A stretch of DNA of 64,000 nucleotides from Chitinophaga sp. MM2321 (GCF_964033635.1 NZ_OZ035533.1:5489001-5553000); one strand, 5' to 3'. Shown: positions 27,901 through 37,270, counted from the first letter of the stretch. Made by a program: numbers and translations. Notes: generated by a model not told the origin, from the letters alone.

Positions 27901-30900
27901 GGTGTATGCCGCCACGATCTTCTTCGGTTACTTTATAGGTCTGTGTTTTAATAGCTGACAATGCAAGCGGCGTTATTTCAACCGGTTCATCCGGTCGCTT
28001 CACCACCTGCAGCATATGCACGTCTTTAGCAGTAGTGCCTAATGCGATGGTGGCTTTATCCCCCGGTGCTACCGCCGCTTCCGGCTGATAGTCCCATACA
28101 TAGGCAGGTGCAGATAATTCCTTCGCAGCGGGGTTTATCAGTTCAAAAACCATTTTCTGTGTAACAGGCTGACCGGTTTTATCTTTCCCACTTACTACCA
28201 GTTCATAAAATCCGGGCGCCAGCTTTTTGCTGTTCAGGGTTACTTTTCCACTGGCATCGCTGGTAAACTGTTGTTGCAGTACTGCGGGCTTCCGTAACCA
28301 GTGTTGCGGATCATTTTCATCTTTATAAATATCTACCGGAAATGCTTTGATATATTCTTCTTCCGTCATTACAAACTGATCGGGCTGTTCCCAGTAACGG
28401 GGGCGCAGTAAGCGTTTCGGCGGTTGCAGTGGTTGCAGTTCCGCTGTCAGTGCTACGGATTCAAATGCACCGTTAAGATTTTTTGTGAAGATGTGTATCT
28501 GCGACAGCTCCTCCTGGCGGAGGCGTTCGTCCATATTCACGGTTATTTCGAGTGACTGATACCCGGCGTTGATCCATTGGTCAGCACTGCGTGTTTCGCC
28601 ATTAAGATCCGTTACGTCTGCGTGTACCACATAGGAGAAAACGGGCTTGGTGGCCGCATCTACAGCGCGGTCGGGCAATGCAGGGAATTGAACCGTAAAG
28701 TTACCTGCGGCATCGGTGGTGGTGGTACCATGTGCAATTTCACGGGCAGCACCTTGAGGAACGTACTTCCTGAACAGCCATGGATACGGGAAACGCACCC
28801 TTCTTTCCACCCGGTATTTTACGGTAGCGCCATCGATATTATTTCCCGCATAAGCCAGTGCTTTAGCAGTAGTAGTAACGGTATCGCCTAAACGATAACT
28901 ATGTTGTACCGTATCAAATGTTACATAAAATTTAGGTCTTTTGTATTCTTCCACGTGGATGGACAAGCTACTTTCAGACTTACTGTCTTCCAGCCTGAAA
29001 ATGCCGTTCATACGGCCTTCCGGCAATATAAACTTACCGGAGTAGGAACCGAAATCGTTGGTTACCACCGCTATGGAATCTACTTCTTCATCATTGGCAT
29101 CATAGAGGAACAACTTGGTTTTGAAGCGGGTCAGCAGTTCACTCTTCACATCCAGCTCCAGTTTCTTCAACACAATACCTTTAAAATAAACAGTTTGACC
29201 GGGGCGATAAATACTTCTGTCGGTAAACAGGAACGTTTTAGGCTTTATCACTTCCTGCCCCAGGTAGTCGTAGTTATATAAGTAGGTGTAGTTATCAAGA
29301 AATAGCTGGTCATTTTTACCGATCCATTGCAGGCGTACATTACGATTGTTATCATCCGGTGTAATATTCACACTGCCATCTGTTGCCGTAACGAGTGACT
29401 GGATGGGCTTCCAGTTGCTTTCGTTATTGGCACTCACATTCTTCATCACATTCAGCCTGATACCTGCCAAAGGCTTACCGGTGGTACGGTCCAGCGCATA
29501 ATACCTGGTACCGTTATCAATATAACTGATATTGGACACCCAGGTAAACTGCATGGATATGGGATTATTTTTCAGGCTGAATCCGGGGTCCACACTGGAT
29601 ACGATCATATACTGCCCTATGGGTAAGCCATCTATTTTTATTTCTGTTTTATGGGAGATGTAATCTTCCGGGTCGGGCAATGCCTGCTGCCACGTTTTCA
29701 GCGCGGGTCTGGACAGGATCATTTTCCAGTAGCCGTTTTCCGTATCGCGGTAATTGTTCTGCGCTTTGCGCAATGCTTTGAGGAATGTTTCGTCCACCGC
29801 TACAACGCGCAGGTGAAGTTGGTGGATGTTCTTATAAGTTACGAGGGTGCGGAAAGGTTCGCCGGGTACATTTACCTGTTCAGCAGAGAGGCTTAGCTGT
29901 TTTTCTCCGATCCTGTCCAACATATGAGCGCATGCAGCGCCACCAATGGATTTGGGTGTCAGCTGCACTGCCTTTTCGCAGATGGCTTTTGCCTTTTTCA
30001 TGGCGTCGGCATTGCCGGCCTCGTCGGATGTTCCTTTATTCAAATACCATTCCGCCTGTAATTGCAGGACGCTGGTCACTTCTTTTTCGCCGGTATAAGC
30101 GAGGAGCAACTGGTCCAGTGCGTGCAGGTACAATTCGTCCTTATTTTCCATAACAGCCACCTGGTTCATGTACTGCACCCTTTCGATGTCTACGTCCAGC
30201 AGGGCGGCCTTGTTATCTTCGTGTAGGCGTATCAGTTGCTGCAACAGCAACAGGGCCTGGTATTGCACCGAGGTAGTATCTGCGGCAGCAAAGTGATGTG
30301 CCGCAAAAGTGGCAGCCGGTGCAAAAGCAGCGGTATCGTCCAGTTCAAACTGGTCGGTCGGTTTATTAATATTGCCTTCTCCTGATTTAAAATATTCTAA
30401 GGCCCGGTGGGCGAGTAAATCGTATAGTGATGACCGTAGTGAGCGGGTATTGGCGCCTTTTATGAGGATGGGATCATAACCGGCGAGTGTTGTTTTTTCC
30501 AGCAGCTCCCTTTGGGACAGGGAGGCCAGGTAAGTGGCGGCCACTTCCCGGTTCAGGCGTTCAAGCCCCCAGGTGCTCACGTCGGTGCTTTCGTCGTTGG
30601 CGATAGCCGTGCGGTTATAGAATTTATAACGGTTGTTTTGCAGGTAGCGGAGCAGCATTTCCGCTTTTATGCTTTGCAGCAATGCGCGGCTGGCCCCATT
30701 GGCAGCAGTAATCTGCTGGTCCATTTTCTGCATGTTCTGCAGACTGCTGCTATCATTGATCTGCGCATTGAACTTGAGCTGGAAAATGAGGGCTTTGATT
30801 TGTTGTGCTTCCGCTTTGTCTTTCACAGCCTGGGTGTAAATCTTATTTACTTCTTCCATCGCCGATTTGGGCAATCCTTTTTCTTCCAGCGCGGCTACTT

Positions 30901-30988
30901 TCTTCCAATAATTATCATAACTAGACTGGGCCATCATTTTATTGCTGCTAATGATTAAAACAATGAATATTCCGGTTAAAAAACGCAT
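24944..30988 (-). CDS. Alpha-2-macroglobulin family protein with thioester motif
   Basis: The 2014-residue secreted protein has a signal peptide (about 1-20, NKMMAQ), a helical N-terminal part (about 25-360), then macroglobulin MG domains including the MG2 block SIYRPGQTVYFKG. A low-complexity linker (about 1165-1235) contains an unusual ALEEVVVV run (Leu1216 onward). The A2M core follows with FFFPDLRTDKDGNISFEF, and the thioester motif CAEQ at Cys1475, matching CxEQ. The C-terminal part is a helical thioester domain and a receptor-binding-like domain. Such bacterial proteins trap proteases in the periplasm or on the surface. It is not followed by pbpC as in proteobacteria; it leads a transcript with the FAD oxidoreductase. 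Confidence 0.92.
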   Translation of the reverse strand: MRFLTGIFIVLIISSNKMMAQSSYDNYWKKVAALEEKGLPKSAMEEVNKIYTQAVKDKAEAQQIKALIFQLKFNAQINDSSSLQNMQKMDQQITAANGASRALLQSIKAEMLLRYLQNNRYKFYNRTAIANDESTDVSTWGLERLNREVAATYLASLSQRELLEKTTLAGYDPILIKGANTRSLRSSLYDLLAHRALEYFKSGEGNINKPTDQFELDDTAAFAPAATFAAHHFAAADTTSVQYQALLLLQQLIRLHEDNKAALLDVDIERVQYMNQVAVMENKDELYLHALDQLLLAYTGEKEVTSVLQLQAEWYLNKGTSDEAGNADAMKKAKAICEKAVQLTPKSIGGAACAHMLDRIGEKQLSLSAEQVNVPGEPFRTLVTYKNIHQLHLRVVAVDETFLKALRKAQNNYRDTENGYWKMILSRPALKTWQQALPDPEDYISHKTEIKIDGLPIGQYMIVSSVDPGFSLKNNPISMQFTWVSNISYIDNGTRYYALDRTTGKPLAGIRLNVMKNVSANNESNWKPIQSLVTATDGSVNITPDDNNRNVRLQWIGKNDQLFLDNYTYLYNYDYLGQEVIKPKTFLFTDRSIYRPGQTVYFKGIVLKKLELDVKSELLTRFKTKLFLYDANDEEVDSIAVVTNDFGSYSGKFILPEGRMNGIFRLEDSKSESSLSIHVEEYKRPKFYVTFDTVQHSYRLGDTVTTTAKALAYAGNNIDGATVKYRVERRVRFPYPWLFRKYVPQGAAREIAHGTTTTDAAGNFTVQFPALPDRAVDAATKPVFSYVVHADVTDLNGETRSADQWINAGYQSLEITVNMDERLRQEELSQIHIFTKNLNGAFESVALTAELQPLQPPKRLLRPRYWEQPDQFVMTEEEYIKAFPVDIYKDENDPQHWLRKPAVLQQQFTSDASGKVTLNSKKLAPGFYELVVSGKDKTGQPVTQKMVFELINPAAKELSAPAYVWDYQPEAAVAPGDKATIALGTTAKDVHMLQVVKRPDEPVEITPLALSAIKTQTYKVTEEDRGGIHLSFIFVKDNRAFSTEKTIRVPWDNKALDIKLGAHRNMLLPGEKEKWSVQISGYKGEKVAAEMLAAMYDASLDAFTPHHWAIPGIYPETYAPRMFDGNSGFSAGASQTWYLPDYVSHNSDEKSYDALNFFDWQMSDDDGGRGRVRLMGRLSGAAAAAPRPAQMAMKKNQNYATVDVMAESKADMSSALEEVVVVEADSSKEPAPPENTGNSSIRKNFQETAFFFPDLRTDKDGNISFEFTVPEALTKWNFLSLAHTKDLSFGYAGASIVTQKMLMVQPNAPRFVREGDKIEFTAKVSNLSDTLLIGQAHLELLDATTMQPVDGWFQNIFPVQHFTAKAGQSTAVTFPLQIPHGFNSALLYRVTAQAANFSDGEENALPVLTNAMLVTESLPLPVRGDGTHTFTFDKLLKSDSSQTLRQHALTVEYTSNPAWYAVQALPYLMEYPYDCAEQVFNRYYANALATHITNATPGIKAVFEKWKTSDTAALLSNLQKNEELKSVLLQQTPWVLEAKNEAEQKKNIALLFDLQRMQRERTSALDQLKSKQQPNGAFPWFYGMWEDRFITQYILAGIGHLQQLASLKDPVAMDIANKAMDYLDQQLDKDYYNLVKNKANLKQQQLSQIQVHYLYARSFFDRPVPAAMRTSFDYFLSQEKTYWNKQNRYTQGMIALTLFKKGDQLTPKAILKSLKENAMNSKEMGMYWKDVVAGYSWHQAPIETQALLIEAFDVAGKDAEAVTDMKTWLLKNKQTNNWHTTKATADACYAMLLNGSNWLATSPQVAIQLGSTSIKPAATEAGTGYFKERIDGKAVKPAMGNISVTVQDSKGQPSWGAVYWQYFEDLDKITAAKTPLVLEKELFREVNGNNGPVLTKIEAGNELKVGDKVKVRIVLRADRAMEYIHLKDMRAACFEPLNVISSSKWQDGLSYYESTKDASTDFFFSYLPKGTHVFEYTLFVTHQGKFSNGISTAQCMYAPEFSAHSDGINVNVKE

Positions 30989-31061
30989 AAGATCGTTGTT
31001 TACAGTAAGATACTTCTTTTATACAGGATGCTGGTGTGGGCAGGATTTCCATAAATGGGGT

Positions 31062-31108
31062 AAAAAAAAGGTGAAAAGTGATGGAATATCCGTCTCACTT
31101 TTCACCTT
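31062..31108 (-). terminator. Terminator of sucD
   Basis: A perfect 14-bp stem AAGGTGAAAAGTGA/TCACTTTTCACCTT (31068-31081 with 31095-31108) is followed on the minus strand by a run of eight T. It lies about 20 bases beyond the sucD stop. Confidence 0.9.
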
Positions 31109-31129
31109 CCAATATTATTTTGTTGACAA

Positions 31130-32017
31130 TTAAGCCAGTGCTGCTTTTTTGCTCAGTACTTCTGCCATTGTTTTACCAATGTCTGCAGGGCTATCCACTA
31201 CGTGAACGCCGCATTCTGCCATGATCTTCATTTTTGCAGCAGCAGTATCGTCTGCACCGCCAATGATAGCACCGGCGTGACCCATACGGCGACCCGGAGG
31301 CGCTGTCTGGCCAGCAATGAAACCTACTACCGGTTTGGTACCAAATTCCTTGATCCAGCGGGCAGCATCCGCTTCCATACCGCCACCAATTTCACCGATC
31401 ATAATGATACCTTCTGTTTCAGGATCATTCATCAGCAGTTCAACCGCATCTTTGGTAGGTGTACCAATGATGGGATCACCACCAATACCGATGGCTGTAG
31501 AAACGCCCAGGCCGGCTTTAACCACCTGATCAGCAGCTTCATATGTTAATGTACCTGATTTAGATACGATACCGATTTTACCTTTTTTGAAGATAAATCC
31601 GGGCATGATACCCACTTTTGCTTCTTCAGCAGTAATAACGCCGGGGCAGTTAGGTCCGATGAGGCGGGTACTGGTACCTTGCAGGAAGTTTTTAGCCTTG
31701 ATCATATCCTGAACAGGAATACCTTCTGTGATACATACAACCAGGGCAATACCAGCTTCGGTAGCTTCCATGATGGCATCAGCAGCAAAAGCCGGTGGTA
31801 CAAAAATGATAGAAACATTTGCTCCGGTTGCTTTTACGGCATCCGCTACTGTATTGAATACAGGACGCTCCAGATGAGTGCTGCCGCCTTTACCGGGGGT
31901 AACGCCGCCTACTACCTGGGTACCATATTCAATCATCTGTGTAGCATGGAAAGTGCCTTCTGTACCGGTAAATCCCTGCACAATCACTTTACTATCCTTA
32001 TTAACTAAAACACTCAT
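31130..32017 (-). CDS. sucD: Succinyl-CoA synthetase subunit alpha
   Basis: The 295-residue protein makes succinyl-CoA/succinate plus ATP or GTP together with SucC in the TCA cycle. It has the CoA-binding Rossmann fold ([13 protein letters not shown]), GPNCPGVI, and the phospho-accepting His247 in [12 protein letters not shown]. sucC is not adjacent, which is common in Bacteroidota. The gene is a single transcription unit with a promoter at 32070-32101 and a strong terminator at 31062-31108. Confidence 0.96.
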   Translation of the reverse strand: MSVLVNKDSKVIVQGFTGTEGTFHATQMIEYGTQVVGGVTPGKGGSTHLERPVFNTVADAVKATGANVSIIFVPPAFAADAIMEATEAGIALVVCITEGIPVQDMIKAKNFLQGTSTRLIGPNCPGVITAEEAKVGIMPGFIFKKGKIGIVSKSGTLTYEAADQVVKAGLGVSTAIGIGGDPIIGTPTKDAVELLMNDPETEGIIMIGEIGGGMEADAARWIKEFGTKPVVGFIAGQTAPPGRRMGHAGAIIGGADDTAAAKMKIMAECGVHVVDSPADIGKTMAEVLSKKAALA

Positions 32018-32069
32018 CGCGCTTGTTTTATTGGTTTATTATTTTATATGTTTATTTCTTTCAGTGCGG

Positions 32070-32101
32070 CAAAAATAAGCCGATTTCCATAATTCTGCAA
32101 T
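32070..32101 (-). promoter_or_regulatory. Promoter of sucD
   Basis: ATTG (32098-32101) is followed after 20 bases by TATTTTTG (32070-32077) on the minus strand, one base off the TTTG-N20-TAnnTTTG consensus. The leader is about 45 bases. The string TCGGCTTATTTTTGC around the -7 box recurs exactly at the M28 peptidase promoter (62739-62746). Confidence 0.65.
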
Positions 32102-32136
32102 TATGTGCCCTTAAGATAATACAGAGGAGGGTACCC

Positions 32137-32946
32137 TTACTCCCCATCCTTCTTCAGCTGATCACGCCATTTATTGTCCTTAAACATGTCGAGCTGCCGC
32201 ATTTCCTTGGCTTCCCGCAGGAACTCAGAGGCAAAGATGAAGTCGTTCAGCTGCTGATCGTTACTGAAAACGATGTCTTTATTGCTGCCCTCCCATTGTT
32301 TTTGTCCCTGGTACATATATACAATATGGTCACCGCTTTCCATCACCGTGTTCATATCGTGCGTATTGATCACCGTAGTAATATTATATTCTACAGTTAA
32401 TTCTTTGATCAGTTTGTCGATGAGGAGAGATGTCTGCGGATCCAGACCGGAATTTGGTTCATCACAAAAGAGGTACTTGGGGTTGAGTACGATGGCGCGG
32501 GCAATACCCACCCGCTTTTTCATACCACCACTTATTTCAGCGGGGAATTTTTTGGCCGCGTCTTTCAGTTGTACACGTTCCAGACATTCGGCCACCCGTT
32601 TTTTCTTATCTCTCAGGGTGCCGGTACCAAACATATCCAGCGGAAACATGACGTTCTGTTCTACCGTCATACTATCAAAGAGGGCAGAGCCCTGGAAGAG
32701 CATACCTATCTGCTGGCGTACTTCTTTCTTCTCTTTGATATCCATAGCGGTGAAATCATGATTATCATACAGGATCTTGCCACTGTTTATTTCCATCAAA
32801 CCCACGATGCATTTCATCATCACGGTTTTACCGCTGCCACTGGAACCGATGATCAGGTTTACCTTACCGGATTCCATTACTGCCGATACGCCTTTCAATA
32901 TCTCCTTATCACCGAAGCTCTTTGTTATGTCTTGCAGTTCAATCAT
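32137..32946 (-). CDS. MlaF-type ABC transporter ATPase
   Basis: The 269-residue ATPase has Walker A GSSGSGKTV, signature ISGGMKKRVGIARAI, Walker B YLFCDEPNSGLDP and the switch His in INTHDMN. The GGMKKRV signature and the DEPNSGLDP form are typical of MlaF/TtgA-like ATPases, which energise phospholipid transport between the membranes. It starts 3 bases past the stop of the MlaE permease and forms an operon with it. It lacks an adjacent MCE (MlaD) gene; that component must lie elsewhere. Confidence 0.92.
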   Translation of the reverse strand: MIELQDITKSFGDKEILKGVSAVMESGKVNLIIGSSGSGKTVMMKCIVGLMEINSGKILYDNHDFTAMDIKEKKEVRQQIGMLFQGSALFDSMTVEQNVMFPLDMFGTGTLRDKKKRVAECLERVQLKDAAKKFPAEISGGMKKRVGIARAIVLNPKYLFCDEPNSGLDPQTSLLIDKLIKELTVEYNITTVINTHDMNTVMESGDHIVYMYQGQKQWEGSNKDIVFSNDQQLNDFIFASEFLREAKEMRQLDMFKDNKWRDQLKKDGE

Positions 32947-32949
32947 GAT

Positions 32950-33693
32950 TTACAGTAATATTGCCGTTAATGCGTAGTCCATAAATAATATCAGTACGCA
33001 GCTCACCACCACGGCGGTCGTGCTGGCCTTACCTATTTCCAGTGCGCCCCCTTTTACATTATAACCGTAATAGGCGGATACACTGGCAATGATAAATCCG
33101 AAGGTATATGATTTGGCCATCGCAAAAAATACGTTGTACGCTCTGAAGTCCTGCCGGAGTCCCTGTATAAACTGTTCTTCAGAAATGATGCCTGACAATA
33201 CCCCTGCTTCCTTGCCACCCCATATACCGAGGAAGCCGGCGATAGCCACCAGTAACGGTATCATCAGCACAGCAGCCAATATTTTAGGCAGGATCAGGTA
33301 TCCTTTGGTATTGATCCCCATAATTTCCAGGGCGTCAATCTGTTCTGAAATACGCATATTCCCCAGCTCCGACGCTATTTTTGAACCAATCACCCCTGCC
33401 AGTACAATACAGGTAAGCGTTGGTGCAAATTCAAGAATGATGGTATCCCGTACCACCTGCGCGATGGTACTCTTGGGAATAATAGGACTTACCAGCTGAT
33501 AAGCAGTTTGCAGGGTAGTTACACCTCCCATAAACAGGGAAATAATAAAGACTATCCCAAACGACCCTACGCCAATATCAACACACTGCTGCATAAACTG
33601 TTTCCAGTACAACCGCATGTTTTCCGGCCGGGAAAACATGCCTTTAAGCATGAGCAGAAAGTTTCCGAAATGATAGAAGAATTTGAACTCCAT
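32950..33693 (-). CDS. MlaE-family phospholipid transport permease
   Basis: The 247-residue inner-membrane protein has about five to six membrane helices and the MlaE-family blocks EFAPTLTCIVLAGVIGSKIASELG, RISEQIDALEIMGI and YLILPKILAAVLMIPLL. It is the membrane part of the MlaEF lipid transporter. A TATCTTTG -7 box (33701-33708) ends only 7 bases before the ATG, so the transcript may have almost no leader. Confidence 0.93.
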   Translation of the reverse strand: MEFKFFYHFGNFLLMLKGMFSRPENMRLYWKQFMQQCVDIGVGSFGIVFIISLFMGGVTTLQTAYQLVSPIIPKSTIAQVVRDTIILEFAPTLTCIVLAGVIGSKIASELGNMRISEQIDALEIMGINTKGYLILPKILAAVLMIPLLVAIAGFLGIWGGKEAGVLSGIISEEQFIQGLRQDFRAYNVFFAMAKSYTFGFIIASVSAYYGYNVKGGALEIGKASTTAVVVSCVLILFMDYALTAILL

Positions 33694-33700
33694 AGCTGAC

Positions 33701-33708
33701 CAAAGATA
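33701..33708 (-). promoter_or_regulatory. -7 element abutting the mlaE start codon
   Basis: TATCTTTG on the minus strand is a full match to TAnnTTTG, with 7 bases between it and the ATG at 33691-33693. Transcription starting a few bases after the box would give a leaderless or nearly leaderless mRNA. Confidence 0.5.
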
Positions 33709-33756
33709 TGAATGATTTTGCCAATCATATCCGAATTTAAGATTTTAAACAGGGGG

Positions 33757-34788
33757 TTATCTCAAACTACTTACCAACAAACGCTTCAAACTGCGCTCAA
33801 TAATTTCGCCCATCGTTTTGCAACGGGAGAAAACGGCATCATGATAATATTCCGCTAACTCATCTCCCAACTGCTGAATTTTTTCGGGAAAGGAAACCCT
33901 GTCGGTCATGATCACATCGCGGAGGTCCTTGATCCGGTGGCGCTGTACTTTGATACGACGGGCAATAACCGCCCGCTCTTCCTGCTGGTACTGCTTTACT
34001 ACTTCTGCATTCAGGTGCTTAATCGCCAATTCTACAAACACCCTGTTCTCCTTAAAAAACTGTGGCATATAAAGCGTGCGTTTGCCTTCGTAAAACTGCT
34101 GATCAAAATCTATCGCCCGGATGTGGAATTGCACGTCATCAAAATCGGGGGTGATGTCTATAATAAAATTATAGGACCGCATATCTCCCAACAGTCTTAC
34201 AAAACAGCGTTCATTGAATTTCACAAATTCTTTGGCAATACGTTTCGGGTTAAAATCCAGCCGGTCCAGATAATGAAGAATGAACTGGTCGCCAGGCACC
34301 CCGGCGATGTGTTCTTCTACCAGGGTATTGCCATCTACCAGGAAGTTCATCCAGTAAGGAGACAGGATATGCTCCAGCTCCAGGCCATAGATGCGGGATG
34401 CATCGGCCACCTTGATATAAAAGTAATCGTATACTTCGTTGTAATTATTGACGATCTTGATCCGGAAAGGATGCGAGTTTCCAAAAGTGCAGTAATCGAT
34501 GCGTTCAATATGCAGGTGCTCTTCTGCGGTCTGGTCGCCACCGGCTTTCAGAATGGAGTAGATACGTTTCAAACCTGCATGAATAGGCCCCATCATGCTT
34601 TGCGGGTAAAATACGGTTTCCCATAAAGTATCCTTCCCGTCTTTATCATAAACAGAAATGGCATGGTCGTAATAACGCAGCTCCTGGTATGATAAAGGCA
34701 ATTTCACTTCCCGCTCATATAATTTGAGATAATTACGGAAAGCCTGGTTAATAGGAAAGAATATTTTTTTCCGGGAGATCGTTTGCAT
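33757..34788 (-). CDS. Unrecognised conserved-looking protein with kinase-like residues
   Basis: I do not recognise this 343-residue soluble protein by name. Its middle reads like a protein-kinase-like fold: a strand with Lys126 (DYFYIKVAD), Glu137/Glu139 in the next helix (YGLELEHIL), a hinge-like NTLVEEHIAG, a catalytic-loop-like GDMRSYNF with Asp202 and Asn207 spaced as in D-x4-N, and a metal-site-like IDFD (Asp227, Asp229). The order and spacing match a kinase or aminoglycoside-phosphotransferase-type enzyme, but no glycine-rich loop is clear. The C-terminus (about 255-343) is a basic helical region. It is upstream of the MlaEF pair on the same strand, with its own -7 box (34793-34800) 4 bases before the ATG. 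Confidence 0.75.
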   Translation of the reverse strand: MQTISRKKIFFPINQAFRNYLKLYEREVKLPLSYQELRYYDHAISVYDKDGKDTLWETVFYPQSMMGPIHAGLKRIYSILKAGGDQTAEEHLHIERIDYCTFGNSHPFRIKIVNNYNEVYDYFYIKVADASRIYGLELEHILSPYWMNFLVDGNTLVEEHIAGVPGDQFILHYLDRLDFNPKRIAKEFVKFNERCFVRLLGDMRSYNFIIDITPDFDDVQFHIRAIDFDQQFYEGKRTLYMPQFFKENRVFVELAIKHLNAEVVKQYQQEERAVIARRIKVQRHRIKDLRDVIMTDRVSFPEKIQQLGDELAEYYHDAVFSRCKTMGEIIERSLKRLLVSSLR

Positions 34789-34792
34789 GAAG

Positions 34793-34800
34793 CAAAAATA
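34793..34800 (-). promoter_or_regulatory. -7 element 4 bases before the start of the kinase-like gene
   Basis: TATTTTTG on the minus strand fits TAnnTTTG; only 4 bases separate it from the ATG at 34786-34788. If used, the mRNA would begin at or very near the start codon. Confidence 0.45.
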
Positions 34801-34817
34801 AAGCTTTACAAATTACA

Positions 34818-37124
34818 TTATTTTTTCTTTCCTTTCTGCGCTACCTCTGCACGGCAGCATTTCTCCTGGGCATCCACCACCGCAATGTTTACCACGTTGA
34901 CAATCTGTCTTACCGTACTACCTAACTGCAGAATATGCACCGGTTTCTTCATCCCTAATAATATAGGTCCGATAGCATCAAAGCCTGCCACTTCCTGTAA
35001 CAGGTTATAAGCCACATTACCCGCTGTAAGATTAGGGAAGATGAGGGTGTTTACTTCTTCTTCCATCAACTCGGTAAACGGATAGTTATCTTTCAGAATT
35101 TCCTTGTTAAAGGCCATCGCTGCCTGGATTTCACCATCTACAATGAGAGAAGGGTCACGCTGTTTTACGATTTCACGGGCCTTGCTCACCAGCTGCGCTT
35201 CCGGCGTTGGACTGGAACCGAAGTTAGAGTAAGACAACATGGCAATACGCGGTGTGATATTAAAATGCTTTACTTCTTTGGCCACCATCAGCGTAATATC
35301 TGCCAGTTCCTCCGCAGTAGGGTTGAAATTTACAGTGGTGTCAGCCAGGAACAACGGACCACGTTTGGTATTGATGATATACATACCAGCTACCCGCTTC
35401 GCCCCTTCTTCCATACCAATTACCTGCAGGGCAGGACGGATTGTATCCGGATACTTACGGGTAAGACCGGAAATCAATGCATCTGCTTCCCCTGTTTCCA
35501 CCATCATACAACCGAAGTAGTTACGCTCCCGCATGATCTTTTTTGCTTCATACAGGTTGAATCCTTTACGCTTACGCTTTTCAAAGAAAAGCTCGCCAAA
35601 GTGATGGCGCTTCGCCTGCATCTCATCACTCTTGGGATCAATGATAACAGCATCATCCATCTCAATGGAGTTTTCCAGCATCAGTTGACGGATGCGTATT
35701 TCATTACCCAACAGAATAGGATGCGCAATGCCTTCATCACTCACTACCTGTGCGGCTTTCAGGATCTTGATATTATCAGCTTCCGCAAATACCACCTTGC
35801 GTGGATCACGGCGCGCTTTGGTACCAATTACCCTGAACAGCTGATTATCCAATCCCAGGCGGCTGTTCAGCTCTTGTTTGTAAGCCTCCCAGTCTGTAAT
35901 TGGATTAGCCGCTACGCCACTATCCATCGCAGCTTTTGCAACGGCAGGCGCTACAGTACTCAACAGACGCGGGTCCAGCGGTTTAGGAATGATATATTTA
36001 GGACCAAAACTGATGCTCCTTTCATTATAAGCCATGTTCACAATATCAGGCACCGGGGATTTGGCCAGATCGGCCAACGCCCTTACAGCAGCCAGTTTCA
36101 TGGCCTCATTAATCTGTGTAGCCCTTACGTCCAGTGCGCCACGGAAAATGTAAGGAAAGCCCAGTACGTTGTTCACCTGGTTAGGATAGTCAGAACGGCC
36201 TGTAGCCATAATGATATCCGGGCGTGCCGCAATAGCAGTATCGTAAGCAATTTCCGGATCCGGATTAGCCATGGCAAATACAACAGGGTGCTTGGCCATA
36301 CTCCTGATCATTTCCTGGGTAATCACATTACCTACAGAAAGACCCAGGAATACATCCGCACCTTTCATTGCTTCCGCCAGATTTTTTACTTTTGAACTGG
36401 TTGCAAACTGCATGTGCATATCTGTAAGATCGGTACGTGATTTATTCAATACGCCGTCCTTATCAAACATGATGAAGTTTTCAGGCTTTGCACCCAATGC
36501 TACGTATAGCTTCACACAGGCCATGGCAGCGGCGCCTGCGCCATTCACCACCAGCTTAACTTTTTCTATTTTCTTTTTAACAAGTTCCAGTGCATTCAAC
36601 AGTGCAGCGCCCGAAATGATGGCGGTACCATGCTGATCATCATGCATCACCGGGATTTTCAATTCCTTGCGCAACCGCTCTTCAATTTCAAAGCATTCAG
36701 GGCTTTTTATATCCTCCAGGTTGATGCCGCCAAAAGTAGGCTCCAGGGCTTTTACCGCAGCAACGAAGCTGTCGGGATCCATGGTATTCAGTTCAATATC
36801 AAATACGTCGATATCCGCAAATATTTTGAATAATACCGCTTTACCTTCCATGACCGGTTTACTGGCTTCCGGACCAATATTTCCCAGCCCCAATACGGCG
36901 GTACCATTACTGATAACACCCACAAGGTTTCCTTTTGCGGTATATTTATAAACGTTTTCTACGTCATTGAAAATTTCTTTGCAAGGTTCAGCTACACCAG
37001 GAGAATAGGCGAGAGAGAGATCCCATTGTGTTTTTGTGTCTTTTGTAGGTACTACTTCAATTTTACCCGGCCTCCCCATTGCATGATAGTCCAATGCATC
37101 CTGCTTATTCAGTTTTCTTGCCAT
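34818..37124 (-). CDS. maeB: NADP-type malic enzyme with phosphotransacetylase-like C-terminus
   Basis: The 768-residue protein is a MaeB-type fusion. The N-terminal malic enzyme part (about 1-430) shows LAYSPGVAEPCKEI, GNIGPEASKPVMEGKA, MHDDQHGTAI and the NAD(P)-binding GAGAAA. The C-terminal part (about 440-768) is a phosphate acetyltransferase-like domain (FAEADNIKILKAAQVV, LGNEIRIRQLM) thought to be regulatory, binding acetyl-CoA. It converts malate to pyruvate with loss of CO2. The gene is divergent from the DUF4293 gene across 146 bases. Confidence 0.95.
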   Translation of the reverse strand: MARKLNKQDALDYHAMGRPGKIEVVPTKDTKTQWDLSLAYSPGVAEPCKEIFNDVENVYKYTAKGNLVGVISNGTAVLGLGNIGPEASKPVMEGKAVLFKIFADIDVFDIELNTMDPDSFVAAVKALEPTFGGINLEDIKSPECFEIEERLRKELKIPVMHDDQHGTAIISGAALLNALELVKKKIEKVKLVVNGAGAAAMACVKLYVALGAKPENFIMFDKDGVLNKSRTDLTDMHMQFATSSKVKNLAEAMKGADVFLGLSVGNVITQEMIRSMAKHPVVFAMANPDPEIAYDTAIAARPDIIMATGRSDYPNQVNNVLGFPYIFRGALDVRATQINEAMKLAAVRALADLAKSPVPDIVNMAYNERSISFGPKYIIPKPLDPRLLSTVAPAVAKAAMDSGVAANPITDWEAYKQELNSRLGLDNQLFRVIGTKARRDPRKVVFAEADNIKILKAAQVVSDEGIAHPILLGNEIRIRQLMLENSIEMDDAVIIDPKSDEMQAKRHHFGELFFEKRKRKGFNLYEAKKIMRERNYFGCMMVETGEADALISGLTRKYPDTIRPALQVIGMEEGAKRVAGMYIINTKRGPLFLADTTVNFNPTAEELADITLMVAKEVKHFNITPRIAMLSYSNFGSSPTPEAQLVSKAREIVKQRDPSLIVDGEIQAAMAFNKEILKDNYPFTELMEEEVNTLIFPNLTAGNVAYNLLQEVAGFDAIGPILLGMKKPVHILQLGSTVRQIVNVVNIAVVDAQEKCCRAEVAQKGKKK

Positions 37125-37270
37125 ATAAATATAAAGATTGTTATTGGGCCTGCAATATACGAAGTATTGCGGGATGCCTCCCTACCAAAATAGTCCGATT
37201 CCTATCAGATATTGCGCGTTTCAACCACTAAATTTACTTACTTTTACGGCATTAAACATTCATTAATATC

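Noticed and set aside
35265..36395. 376-codon plus-strand frame inside the malic enzyme gene
   Set aside because: It is the antisense shadow of a highly conserved enzyme and its product is His-, Ile- and Cys-rich without motifs.
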